From assembly GCA_973895155.1 (NCBI GenBank), contig OZ316891.1, positions 10,416,001-10,480,000 on the forward strand: DNA of 64,000 nucleotides. Reading direction: 5' to 3'. The position numbers were made by a program, and so were the translations under genes. Source of the stretch: Marsupella aquatica. Taxonomy: Eukaryota; Marchantiophyta. Numbering within the stretch: the stretch's first letter is position 1; each line of letters opens with the position of its first letter. Below the pieces are notes generated by a model. The model saw only the letters and a program-made list of their open reading frames with translations. It had not been told where the DNA came from and made no database searches. Positions 1 to 9,857 of the stretch are shown piece by piece.

Positions 1-380
1 AATAAGCAGAAGTCACCGATCAAGAAACTGAAGAAAAAAGGGAAAGCGCAGTTGATTCCAAAAGCTTTGAATAAGCTTGCAGGGGGCCTTACCCTGACAC
101 CTTGGAGAGCAATCCAGGGAATTGAACACGACCAATTTTTGGAGTCCCTTCTTCTACGAGTGAAGGACCGGATGATCTCTTTGGAGCAGATGGCAAAAAA
201 AGCCGAGAGTTACAAGAAACTTGTGAAAATCAGCAAGCTTTTTGTTCAGTTATCAGGGCAGCCAGACTGGGCGACTTGCAAACAAATGTTTCCGAAAGAA
301 ACAAAATCTACCAAGCTCAAAAGATGGAGTGAGAAGTTGTCCGATGTGGTATGTTCTCCCCTTCCATTGATTGGACTTTT

Positions 381-1100
381 CTTGGATTCACTTGTGTTTA
401 TTTAACGTTTGTGATGTTTCAATAAGGTTTTTGCTTGGTCGAATGCGAAGTGGGATACGGCGTATCCCATCTTGGATTCACTTGTGTTTATTTGACATTT
501 GTGATGTTTCAATGAGGTTTTTGCTTGGTCGAATGTGAAATGGGATACGGCGTATCCCATCTCGGATTCACTTGTGTTTATTTGATGTTTGTGATGTTTC
601 AATGAGGTTTTTGCTTGGTCAAATGCGAAATGGGATACGGCGTACCCCATCTCGGATTCACTTGTGTTTATTTGACGTTTGTGATATTTCAATGAGGTTT
701 TTGCTTGGTCGAATGAAAAGTTGGATACACGGTATCCCATCTCAAATTCACTTGTGGTTATTTGACGTTGGTGATATATCAATGTGGTTTTTGCTTGGTC
801 GAATGCGAAGTGGGATACGCGGTATCCCATCTCGGATTCCCTTGTGGTTATTTGACGTTGGTGATGTTTCAATGTGGTTTTTGCTTGGTCGAATGCGAAG
901 TGGGATACGCGGTATCCCATCTCGAATTCACTTGTGTTTATTTGATGTTGGTGATGTTTCAATATTGTTTTTGCTTGGTTGAATGCGAAGTGGGATACGG
1001 GGTATCCCATCATGGATTCAATTATGGTTATTTGACGTTGGTGATGTTTGAATGGGGTTTTTGCTTGGTTGAATGCGAAGTGGGATACGGGGTATCCCAT
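381..1100. repeat. Eight 90-bp tandem repeats, each with a palindrome, inside an intron
   Basis: Units start at 381, 471, 561, 651, 741, 831, 921 and 1011, with no length change over 720 bp. Each carries a near-perfect palindrome of the form TGGGATACGGCGTATCCCA at 451, 541, 631, 721, 811, 901, 991 and 1081. The flanks GAATGCGAAG and CTTGGATTC extend the dyad to about 40 nt. The array sits in the 847-bp intron (349-1195) of the methyltransferase gene. As 90 is divisible by three, long ORFs arise on both strands by chance. Confidence 0.95.
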
Positions 1101-1992
1101 GTCGCATTCATCGTCCAGATTTGATTGTTTGAATGCCCAAATGGTTCTCCCCATTGTCTTTTCTCTGGATTCTTTTAACAAGTTTGCATTTGCAGTTGAA
1201 AGCTTTTTCGAAGAAGAAGAACAAGGATGCAATTGGTGCCGATGCGGTTGAGAAGCCTTCGGAGGAGCTGAGTTCAAGTGTTATTCCCCCGGGGTTTAAG
1301 AATTATGTTCAAGAAGCGATTGAGAACTACAACCGTCGTCGTGGGATTGAAACGGTTGAAGCAGAGTCGAGTGAACATCGATGGAAAAACGCTAATGGAA
1401 ATTTCATCAGATATACATTGCATTGTGGAGATGTCAGGGCGCTGGATAAGTTTGTAGAGAAAAGGAATTACACACTTGCAATTGCAGACATTCCTTATGG
1501 ATTCAATGCGCCTGGCTCTGAAAATGATGAGGTCCCATTTTTAGAGAGTGATATTGTGGATATGGTGAAGTGTTTTGCCAAGGTGACAAGTTCAAAGATG
1601 TGGAGGTTTGTTGTGATTCACTCTTTGCAGCAAACTTGGTCTGTGATGAATGCCCTGGGAAAAACTTGTAATGCAGGTGTAGAGGCTGGAATTTGGGAGA
1701 AGCCAAATGTACATGCTCATCCTTCGGGGAATCGATTGGCTTGGGCTTTTGAAAACTGGTCAATCGGATATTATCACGAGAGTGGTATTAGGACCAGAGA
1801 CATGTACAATTTTGAACATGATGAAAAAAGGGTAAATATCATAAAAGTCCCTTGTGTTACAAAGAAATGTGTAACACCATTGGGGGAAATAGTGAACCCT
1901 TACCAGAAGCCGATAGCTCTAGCAGATTGGTTCATTCAACATTTTAGTGAAGCAGGGGATTGGGTTGCTGATTTATGTGCGGGGAGTGGTTC

Positions 1993-3038
1993 CCCTGGGC
2001 CCTCACTCTTACTATATTAAGTGAACCCCCCTGAGAACACACACCCCCCGTGTACCCCTTCTTAATATTTTTGTTCACAAAAAAAATCCCATTGTTAATG
2101 TAAAAATATTAACTTTTCCTATTAAATTTTATCCTTTTGTAAATTATAATAGAGTTTTTCAAGGAATTGAAAACATCCTTGAATTTTTAGAATTACAAAT
2201 ATCATATTGAAATAGATAAAACTTTATCTTTCATAGGGGACTTGTATGTTATGCTCGATCTTCAAGGTACATATTTTATATATAAATAAACAAAATTAGT
2301 ACGAGAGAAAATTATAGTTCTTCCTATAGTTTACACACAGCCATGCACTCTTGTCTTAGTGTTCGCAAAAGTGCCTCTGAACTTCTAGTTTCATAAGTAC
2401 TATATATGTATAATCCAGGAATAATACTCCAAAGTCTGAACCAACTATAACAAACATTGTTGAGCGCCTGAGACCCCTCCCTCAACACACAAACACATTT
2501 GGCCTCATACCTGGTTGTTTGATTCAAGGGAATTCAAAAGTAATCTTGTCCTTCCATGTGGGATTGATCCATGGATCCCCATCAATCCTAGTTTCCCAAC
2601 CAAGTTGGGCCCAAAGATTATGGCCCAAAGATTATGGCCCAACATTTACTCAACTCCCCAGTTAACTCCTAAACATGCGGGTAAACATGTCTACCCAAAC
2701 CCATTTGTTTCACCATAAGGGGACCAACGAAACCAAACTTGCCTTAAGACGATAAATAATTAAATGTTTGATTTACTATATGGACACATGTGCAAATGAA
2801 GTGATGACATGTGTGCCAACCATATAGTGACGCTTGTACTTGGCATTTTGGGTACCCTTGCATAAGATTTATGTGACATGTATTTGATAAGAGTCTTATT
2901 ACTAATATTATGGCGAATGTATATAGAGGGATGCTGCCTACTTTAAAAACTATTATAAAAATTAGTTTGCATTACATTAAAAATACTCTTGTGTTGTTCG
3001 CACGTCCTCCCTGTATTCGTAACACTAAGGACCCAGGG
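1993..3038. mobile_element. Non-autonomous TIR element, 1,046 bp, 8-bp TSD
   Basis: The element begins CCCTGGGCCC and ends GGACCCAGGG, giving a 10-bp terminal inverted repeat with one mismatch. It is flanked by the direct repeat AGTGGTTC (1985-1992 and 3039-3046). It has no transposase-like ORF and lies in the methyltransferase motif I codons, whose frame is restored when it is removed. The TSD could be read as longer (GGGAGTGGTTC) because the TIR ends in G/C, but 8 bp matches the sister copy at 3392. A hAT-like or other 8-bp-TSD superfamily is likely. Confidence 0.88.
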
Positions 3039-3391
3039 AGTGGTTCGACCTCATGCGCTACCTTGTTAGGAAAACGTCTGGTGACAGCCGTGGAGCTCAG
3101 TTCAAGCCACATGGATTGTATCCGGACCCGACTTATCACGCTGGATGAATCGTGGGACTTGAATGATGAAGCAACAGAGGAGGGTACAGGACCCATGAGC
3201 TTTGAGGTTCAACCACCTATTGGTGGTACTACGAGCACCCTGACCACTGGAACTTGCATCATTACAACCGCGGAGGAGAATGACAATTATGAGGATGAAG
3301 AGGATGAAGTGGATGAAGTGGAACATGAAGCTCCGGCACTTGATCTTGGCTCATTCCTTGAGGTGTAGACTTTAGTTTCATTAGTTCTCTC

Positions 3392-4056
3392 CCCTGGGCC
3401 CCCAGCATTATTAATAATGGGCTGGACGTGCGAACGGATGAAGGGTGCAAAAAATCTGATTTGAGATTAATTTTTATAATTGGCTTAGAAATATCAAGGG
3501 ATGGTTTTATTCAAAGAACCTTTTCTAACTAATATAGGCTTATATAAATGTCACCCAAGTTAATATGCTTCAAGAGGTGATGTAATATGGATGTGACACG
3601 CGTCACAATAGGATTGGTCCTTGTGGTCACCCTTTATTGGAACATGTGTATATGACATATAATTATGCTTGCAACATCTATGATTCAGAGTAGTTTAGGA
3701 CTTTGGAGCTTTTGAACCCTGACTACCCTGCCATGTGGTTCAAAAATGCCCCAAAGTTGAAGTTTGGGGTTAAAGGGTCACGAACACAAAAATGTATGTA
3801 CCCAAAACCCTTCTAAAACACTCCCATCAGTTTTAGAACCGTTTGCACATGATAAATTTATAACTTTTCAAGGCTTTCATAAATGGTGTAAAATGTGAAA
3901 TTATAATATCTCAAAGGGGCAGATTTATTCTCCAAAATTAAGTTTTTAAGAATAACAAGAGAAATTTTTATAGGCTTCCAAAAATAATAAGGGGTACTAG
4001 GGAGGGGGGTGTACGCACGTATACCTCTTTAGTTTACAAAGGCTGGGGGCCCAGGG
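3392..4056. mobile_element. Second element of the CCCTGGGCCC family, 665 bp, 8-bp TSD
   Basis: A perfect 15-bp terminal inverted repeat, CCCTGGGCCCCCAGC at the left and its reverse complement at 4042-4056, is flanked by the 8-bp direct repeat GTTCTCTC (3384-3391 and 4057-4064). The interior is AT-rich and non-coding. It lies in the probable intron between the methyltransferase and Ulp1 exons. The shared TIR start and TSD length with the 1993 element show one family, mobilised in trans. Confidence 0.93.
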
Positions 4057-4153
4057 GTTCTCTCATGTTGTATCTATTGATCCAAACTTGTGAAATATTG
4101 AGGAAGATTATGATTGGACTATGTTCTTATTTCACAAAGTAATGTCTTTGCAG

Positions 4154-5065
4154 GAACCAAAGGAGAATTTTTTACTGAAACATGTTCTGCATAGATTCTC
4201 ACACAATCCTTCTAGTGGGTTTCTTTTGGACAATAAAATATTGAGCCAACTTGAACCCTGTCAATATTTGGAAGATGAAATAATGAAATTTTACCTACAA
4301 TTAATAACCAAGGAACATGGAGATCTGGCTCACTCAGTAAAAACATTATCCTCTTTTTTTTACCCTTGGCTTGTTTCAAGGATTGAAACAGAACCAGCTG
4401 AGACCTTGTTGGAATCAATTCAAAAGATGCGGAATTATTACAAGCCACCATTTTCCCAAATTGAGGTCATTCTCATGCCAATTCACATGAACATGCACTG
4501 GAGTCTGGTTGTAATATGTTTGGATCAGATTGAATCTTCGATCAAAATGTATCATCTAGACTCTCTTGCCGGTCTACACTCAACCCATGTAATTGGATCA
4601 ATACTGAGCAGGTATGTATATATTCTATTACATTTTTTCCATTTTAAATTATTTATGTGGCATATAAATATAAACACTTTGGACTAAGAACTTTGAATGA
4701 TAATTTGCATATATTTTACAATGGAATGGGAATTATTTTTTGGAAAAGTTCCAATGGGAGTTGTGGAGATTTACAATCCAATGGTAAGGATTTGAAAAGT
4801 TATTTCAACTTTTAATTAGTTGAATTATTAAACACTTTGGACTAACTTTAAGATTCTTTCTCAGGTACCTCAACAACCAAACAATTCAGATTGTGGTCTA
4901 TTTGTTCTTCAAAATATGGACGAAATCAGAATTCAATGGCATATTACACAATGCCTTGATGCACAGTCTTTATTTACCAAAAAATGGTACAACTCTAAAA
5001 GAGCATGTAACCTTAGAAAATTCATTCGAGATCAAATTCTAAAATTGATGCATGTACCTGTTTAA
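4154..5065 (+). CDS. Ulp1/SENP-like (C48) SUMO-protease domain of the transposon
   Basis: The exon 4154-4611 follows the acceptor GTCTTTGCAG and ends at a GTATGT donor. It encodes the Ulp1 substrate-binding start (YLEDEIMKFYLQLI), FFYPWL, the catalytic His in MPIHMNMHW (His codon 4496) and the Asp in MYHLDSL (codon 4559). The exon 4865-5065 encodes the oxyanion Gln and catalytic Cys in VPQQPNNSDCG (Cys codon 4892) and ends at TAA. The His-Asp-Gln-Cys set is complete. The phase of the 4611/4865 join does not fit directly, so a small exon or a shifted splice site probably lies in 4612-4864. Ulp1 domains are common passengers of large plant DNA transposons. Upstream phase and an intron of only about 118 bp after removing the 3392 element suggest fusion to the methyltransferase. 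Confidence 0.85.
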
Positions 5066-5429
5066 GGACATCAATCTCAATCCTCTGAAGGTGAAGAACC
5101 TCACTCTAATTAGCAGACTCTATAATCTTTTTAGTTTTTGCTGCTATCTGATTAGTACTTAAAAGCGCAAAGTTGTATGCATACACCGCTGTTGATGATA
5201 AAACTAGTTCATCTTGGAGAAGTTGATTAGATATATTATCTTTCTCTGGAAAATATTTCCCATCAATAGCAGACTCAGCACTTGCCTCAGTTGTGTACTA
5301 TGTGATTTTGATTCTCTCAAGAATGTCTGCAGTTCTTGTCAAAATCTTTGACACCTTTGCCATCCAAAACAACTTGCCTTCTGGATCCTTGTGTGCCGCT
5401 ACACATATCATGGACCACTTATTGTTAAC

Positions 5430-8400
5430 TTACATATCTCTGAAATCTCCAAATTCAGCTTGCTTTCGTCGAGGTCCGGAGTACATAATTCTCTGTGGTC
5501 CAGCAACTTTGTCAACCAAAGTTGGATCAACACCTTTTTTAACAAGTTCATTTCTCACCCTTCGAAGTGTTGCACCTTGATTTTGTTGCGGCCAAACCCA
5601 CTCAAATAACCACTCACCTTCCTCTAGGTGGTTTTTGATAATATCTTTTTGTTTCTCAAAAAAACTCATCCATCAAAGTTTGTCTTCATTGTCAAAGTAA
5701 TTGAAACCTTCCTGAATAGCTTTTTCATATTTCACCAGAGTAGTTAACGCACCATCTATATTGGAAGAATCATGGACATCATCCCTCTCAACACCTTTTG
5801 CTGACTTCAGTGACATTTGTGCATCAACCCACATTCTTGAAGTTGGAATGTAATTGACAAACGCCACTGCATCTCCCCAATCCTGGGTCGTGGAAAGATG
5901 TTTCCCGTGAAATGTTGTCTCTTCGTTTCTATCCTCCATGACTCGTTTGAATCTGAATTGCCTTTGAAAAGTTATGAGATTGAGATCTCTCAAGACTCTA
6001 CCTGAGACTCCCTTCTCATTTGGCTGGTCGGTTCCATTGACAAATTTTTGAAAATCGCTACTTCATCCACAAATATGATCAAAGCTTCAGGTGAATATGC
6101 TTGTCGAATAATATCCTCAAGAGTCTCCAAGCGAAATGCTTTGTGCTTGTTTAACCTAGATGAAAATTTACTAAACATCTGATCTATCTGGTCATGTGTA
6201 TGACCGACCAACAAGAAACCCACTTTAATCTTGTCAAAAATCTTCAAATCTACTAACATGTGAAGATAAGCCATCAAAAATTTATTCTTGTTTTCCCTAG
6301 TGGTATTATCTAATTGAAGATATAACACTCTTGGTAATGTCCCATCCCATGTATTCAATACATTTTGAATAACATGTATGGTCAAGTTTGCATCATTATG
6401 GATATTGGGATATGTCAAATATACTTTTGCTGCAAGGTTCCTGTTGAAGATGAGACAACCTACAACATGAATTGGAATGAAATATTTTTCATCCATATTC
6501 TTCGGACAACGAAGAAAATGTGGTAGCTTTGTTTTCTTTTGATCCATACCATCTATACAAATACCCAAATACTTGTTGGGTTCATCATAGCATTTTTTAC
6601 GATGCTTGGCTAACTTCATCCTTTCCAATGATTGTACTTTTTGATGCTCCATAAGGGCATTAATGTACTTTCTTGAAATGATACAATAACAATGAATCAA
6701 AAATCAATAACTAAGGATAACCTTTGACAAATATTGAAGTACATGTCATCAAATTAAAGTTGAAGGTTGTAGTTAGTGGTGCTTATTTTTATCCTCTTCA
6801 GTTGTTGCTTTGTCCCAAAGAACCTTGAATTCAGTACAAGGACCATAAGTAGAAAATCGACTCCTTTTAGGTATTCGTACATTTGGAAACTTTTTTTTCC
6901 AAACACGCAAAAAATAAGAATATGTAACTTGTTGTTCTTCTCGCAACATTGTTTCAGCTTCAAAGATTCCATGTATATATCTCTTGCTTTGTCCAATTGT
7001 CTGGCAAGTGATGAATCTCTTTATGGGGAAGACTATCCATATTGTTTTGGAAAAAATCTTTCAACCATTCCACCAGGTTTAGAAATGAAGGTGAGTCTTC
7101 CTTACAAAAGGTATCTCGTTCAATCCTTGTAAACATGTTTGCATGGATTGTTGTCAATCTATTATTACCTAAAGAATATAGTTTCTTGAATCCTCCTCTA
7201 CATATAGGTTGTCCATTTACACTATATCCACGAGAAGTACTACTACTGTTCATGATACAACCTCGTAGCAAAATATTTTTCTGCAAGTGTTTAAGACCAA
7301 AATAATACTTGCGTTGTTTTGAGCATTCCTCTAGACCCAGAGAGCTCAAGCAAAACTTGTCACAACAGGGATACTTAAAAATATCTTTAATTTTGCATTT
7401 TTTTAGATTTGCAATGGTAAGTCTATCTTTTCTAATCATCTGATCTCTGATTTTTTTGGTGGGTCTTGTCACCTCTACTCTATCTTGAATAGTGTCAGGA
7501 GAACCTACCCCCTCACTATTTTCTAGTGAATTAAAATTCAAAACAAGAAGATCTTCTGTAGAGTTGTTTCCACTCTCCACATTTTCTGTAACTGTTTCAT
7601 GAACAATCTCACATCCCAGGATCTCTTCAACAACATTTGAGGTTATAGCAGTCTCTCTGTCATTTGCAGCCACATCTGATCTCTCTTCAGAGTCTTTTGA
7701 AAATGTAATAGGTGTTCGGAGATTTCTAGTTTGAAATCTTCTAATGATATTCACATCTTCAGTCGCAGTACCGCCCACTTGTCTCTGAGACTGTAATCCC
7801 AACCTAGGTGATTCTTCTTGACTTGAGGGCTCATCTTGACCATTGAATAATCTTTGGACAAGTTTCAATTTAGCATGTACCCTTGAATTTTTGGGCCCTC
7901 TCTCCGGCAGCTCACTTCGCAACAATCTCCGAGGAATTTTTTGGACACTAGATCTCTTCCCTCTTTCGTTCTGCACTTGCCGTCCAATGGAAGATCCAAA
8001 AACCTCACACTGCATCCTCGCCAAAGGGCTTCGAAGCCCCATGTTGTTAGTTTGACCATTCGGTGAAATAACCGATGGGAATACCGATTGGGATCCATGG
8101 ATCCCAACTTGTATTTGTCCTTCGGGACTTCGAAGTGAAAACTTTCCCACTTGCTGTTCTGCGTCATGACTTGGCAATTTTCCGTTGCGCAATACGAACT
8201 GGGATCCACGTATCCCATTTTGCATTCCACCATCGGAACTCGGGTTGGAAGTCCGCAAGATTGGTGACTCGGGCACAGGATTCTGCAAAATACCATGAGG
8301 GAATACTAAGGAATCCATGAGGGGATACTAAGGAATCGTATTTGACCCATGGAATTTGGTACTGAAGGAGACGAAATAGGCAATTTGCATTCACCGTTTC

Positions 8401-8949
8401 TCAACATTCGAATAGGTAATACCAAGTTGGTATTCGACCCACCAAATTTGGCTCTGAGGCTGTCCCTCCCTGCAATTCCGGCACATTCGGACTCCTCATT
8501 TGCTCAAACTGTGATTGAACACTGGACACAGCTATCTTCACTCCCGGAGAACAAGACATTGGAAAAACCAACAAAGATCTTCAGGCGGGCCTACATGGTA
8601 ACGTTGTTCTTGGCATTAAAAACCGGGGCCTTAGTCTTCGAAGATCTATTGGGGTTCGCGGAGAACCAGGTGTCTCTGTCGTAGGAACTACATTAGGGTT
8701 CTTTACAAGTAGACGTCGTTTAAGAGGTTTACTTGGAGAGACATAGTATGAAATCGGAGCACCCATAACACTCCTACAAGACTCTGAATCGGACTCTGAT
8801 TTCTCAGATTCTGAGGAAAATGAAATCTCTGGCACTACTCTCTGTGAGGCTGGTAATTCATTCATCAAACGAGATGGAATAAATTTTTGAACAACATCTG
8901 GCAAAGATGCATCTGAACTATAAATTGATTCATCACTTGAAGACGCCAT
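5430..8949 (-). pseudogene. DUF7869-type DDE transposase, degraded
   Basis: Reading from 8949 leftward: an acidic Ser-rich N-terminal exon (MASSSDESIYSS, 8949-8581), then a 452-codon frame (8318-6960). The latter holds a Cys cluster (YPCCDKFCL, 7370) and the segment SVNGQPICRGGFKKLYSLG, typical of the N-terminal part of DUF7869 proteins. One frameshift near 6980 leads into SYFLRVWKKKFPNV and RIPKRSRFSTYGPC. The core (6700-5990) has ICIDGMDQ, LQLDNTTRENKNK and VGHTHDQIDQMF, which fit an RNase H-fold DDE/D arrangement. The last part (5993-5430) has an in-frame TGA at about 5670. The gene is convergent with the methyltransferase-Ulp1 gene. DUF7869 identity is from motif memory; exact exon borders are uncertain. 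Confidence 0.75.
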
Positions 8950-9727
8950 AGAGAATCAAACAAGGGTTGTATAGGAGTACGTATTCCTATCCAACAGAGA
9001 TACTTCAGATTACAATATTCTATGAAAACAACTACTCAATAGTGAACGAATCTCAAAGTAATCACGAGAAATGAAGATGAAAAACAAATGCAAGCTCTTC
9101 CTTTTATAGTTTTCGGGGGCATTGTACACGTGGCATTCCCTGATTGGTCCGTACGAGGGTTTTTTCAAGTGAGAGTCTGTCTTTTCCAGGACTGCTGAAA
9201 TTTAAATTGTAGATTTTCGAGGAAGTCGCCATGGATCCGAGTTGGTCTTCAAACTGGAATATCAAGGTATGCGATGCAAAAACTTCAAAATGTAGAAGTT
9301 GAATACTAGATGGGATCCATGGATCCCATCTGGTATTCATCCTCCTATTTTCCCGATGAGTTTTTGGACTTGCGAAAAAAATGGGATCCATGGATCTCAG
9401 TTGGTATTCATGTCGAAAGATCTCCTGATGCAAAGTTACAGGTGGAAAACATTGAGGTTGAATACGAGAGTGGATACTTGGATCCTGTCTCGTATTCATC
9501 ATGCGTTATGGGCTAAAAAAATTCCGAACATGTCGTCGGGTTAACTTAACTAACTGTGTGAGTCGACTGTAGTTCGCGGTTAGTTTTTCGCAGTTTTCCG
9601 GTTTACCATAGTTAAAAATTCAAATATTTTTAACCCAAGGTTAAATGGAAGCGTCAAGAGAATGATTTGGTGCGGTTTTTGTCCATGTTCAATAGTTGAA
9701 TCCGAAATGGGATACGCCGTATCCCAT
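8089..9727. repeat. Dispersed palindromes of the GGGATNC...GNATCCC family
   Basis: Palindromes occur at 8089-8106 and 9311-9328 (TGGGATCCATGGATCCCA), 8200-8217 (TGGGATCCACGTATCCCA), 9382-9399 (one mismatch), 9460-9496 (GAATACGAGAG arm with matching CTCGTATTC) and 9707-9727 (ATGGGATACGCCGTATCCCAT without its ends in the array version). Outer arms GAATAC and GTATTC extend the 9301 copy to about 38 nt. They share core and flank design with the intron array at 381-1100 and occupy the 5' side of the transposase gene. Confidence 0.85.
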
Positions 9728-9857
9728 TTTCAGTTTGCCATTTTGAAGGCGAAAATGAAATCTTGTGTTTTCTTCATTTTGTTTGACTCTTGGATTTAGC
9801 TTTTAGAGGATCACGTGAAAAGCATTGTTTTTCTAGGTTTTGGAATTTGCCCTTTTT

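Larger units (their letters stand above)
1..3362 (+). pseudogene. Permuted amino-DNA-methyltransferase of a large transposon, interrupted by an insertion
   Basis: The reading frame is open from base 1, so the 5' end lies outside the window. Exon 1-348 ends at a GTATGT donor; the next exon starts at 1196 after TTTGCAG and is in phase. It encodes a class I methyltransferase in permuted order. Motif IV is ADIPYGF (a DPPY variant, about 1483-1505). Motif I comes C-terminally: the KPIALADWFIQHFS helix, then ADLCAGSGS at about 1969-1992. A 1,046-bp element splits motif I; the frame resumes at 3047 with TSCATLLGKR and AVELSSSHM, the expected beta-2 region. Removing the element and one target duplication restores the frame exactly. 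The tail (3250-3350) is acidic. The family transfers methyl groups to adenine N6 or cytosine N4 in DNA; substrate here is unknown. A phase-0 donor at 3363 could fuse it to the Ulp1 exon at 4154. No frameshift is seen apart from the insertion. Confidence 0.78.

Noticed and set aside
381-1100. CRISPR-like regular array
   Set aside because: There are no unique spacers; the whole 90-bp unit is repeated, in plant nuclear DNA.
402-1277. A 291-codon - strand ORF made of 30-residue repeats (MGYPVSHFAFNQAKT-like)
   Set aside because: It is a by-product of a 90-bp repeat, divisible by three and free of stops; ORFs also occur on the + strand here, and good splice sites place the array in an intron.
1993-3038. 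MULE insertion with 9-11-bp target duplication
   Set aside because: The apparent longer repeat (GGGAGTGGTTC) overlaps the G-rich TIR end; the sister element at 3392 has an unambiguous 8-bp duplication.
8349-8684. 111-codon + strand ORF
   Set aside because: It lies opposite the transposase 5' exons and palindromes and has no motif.
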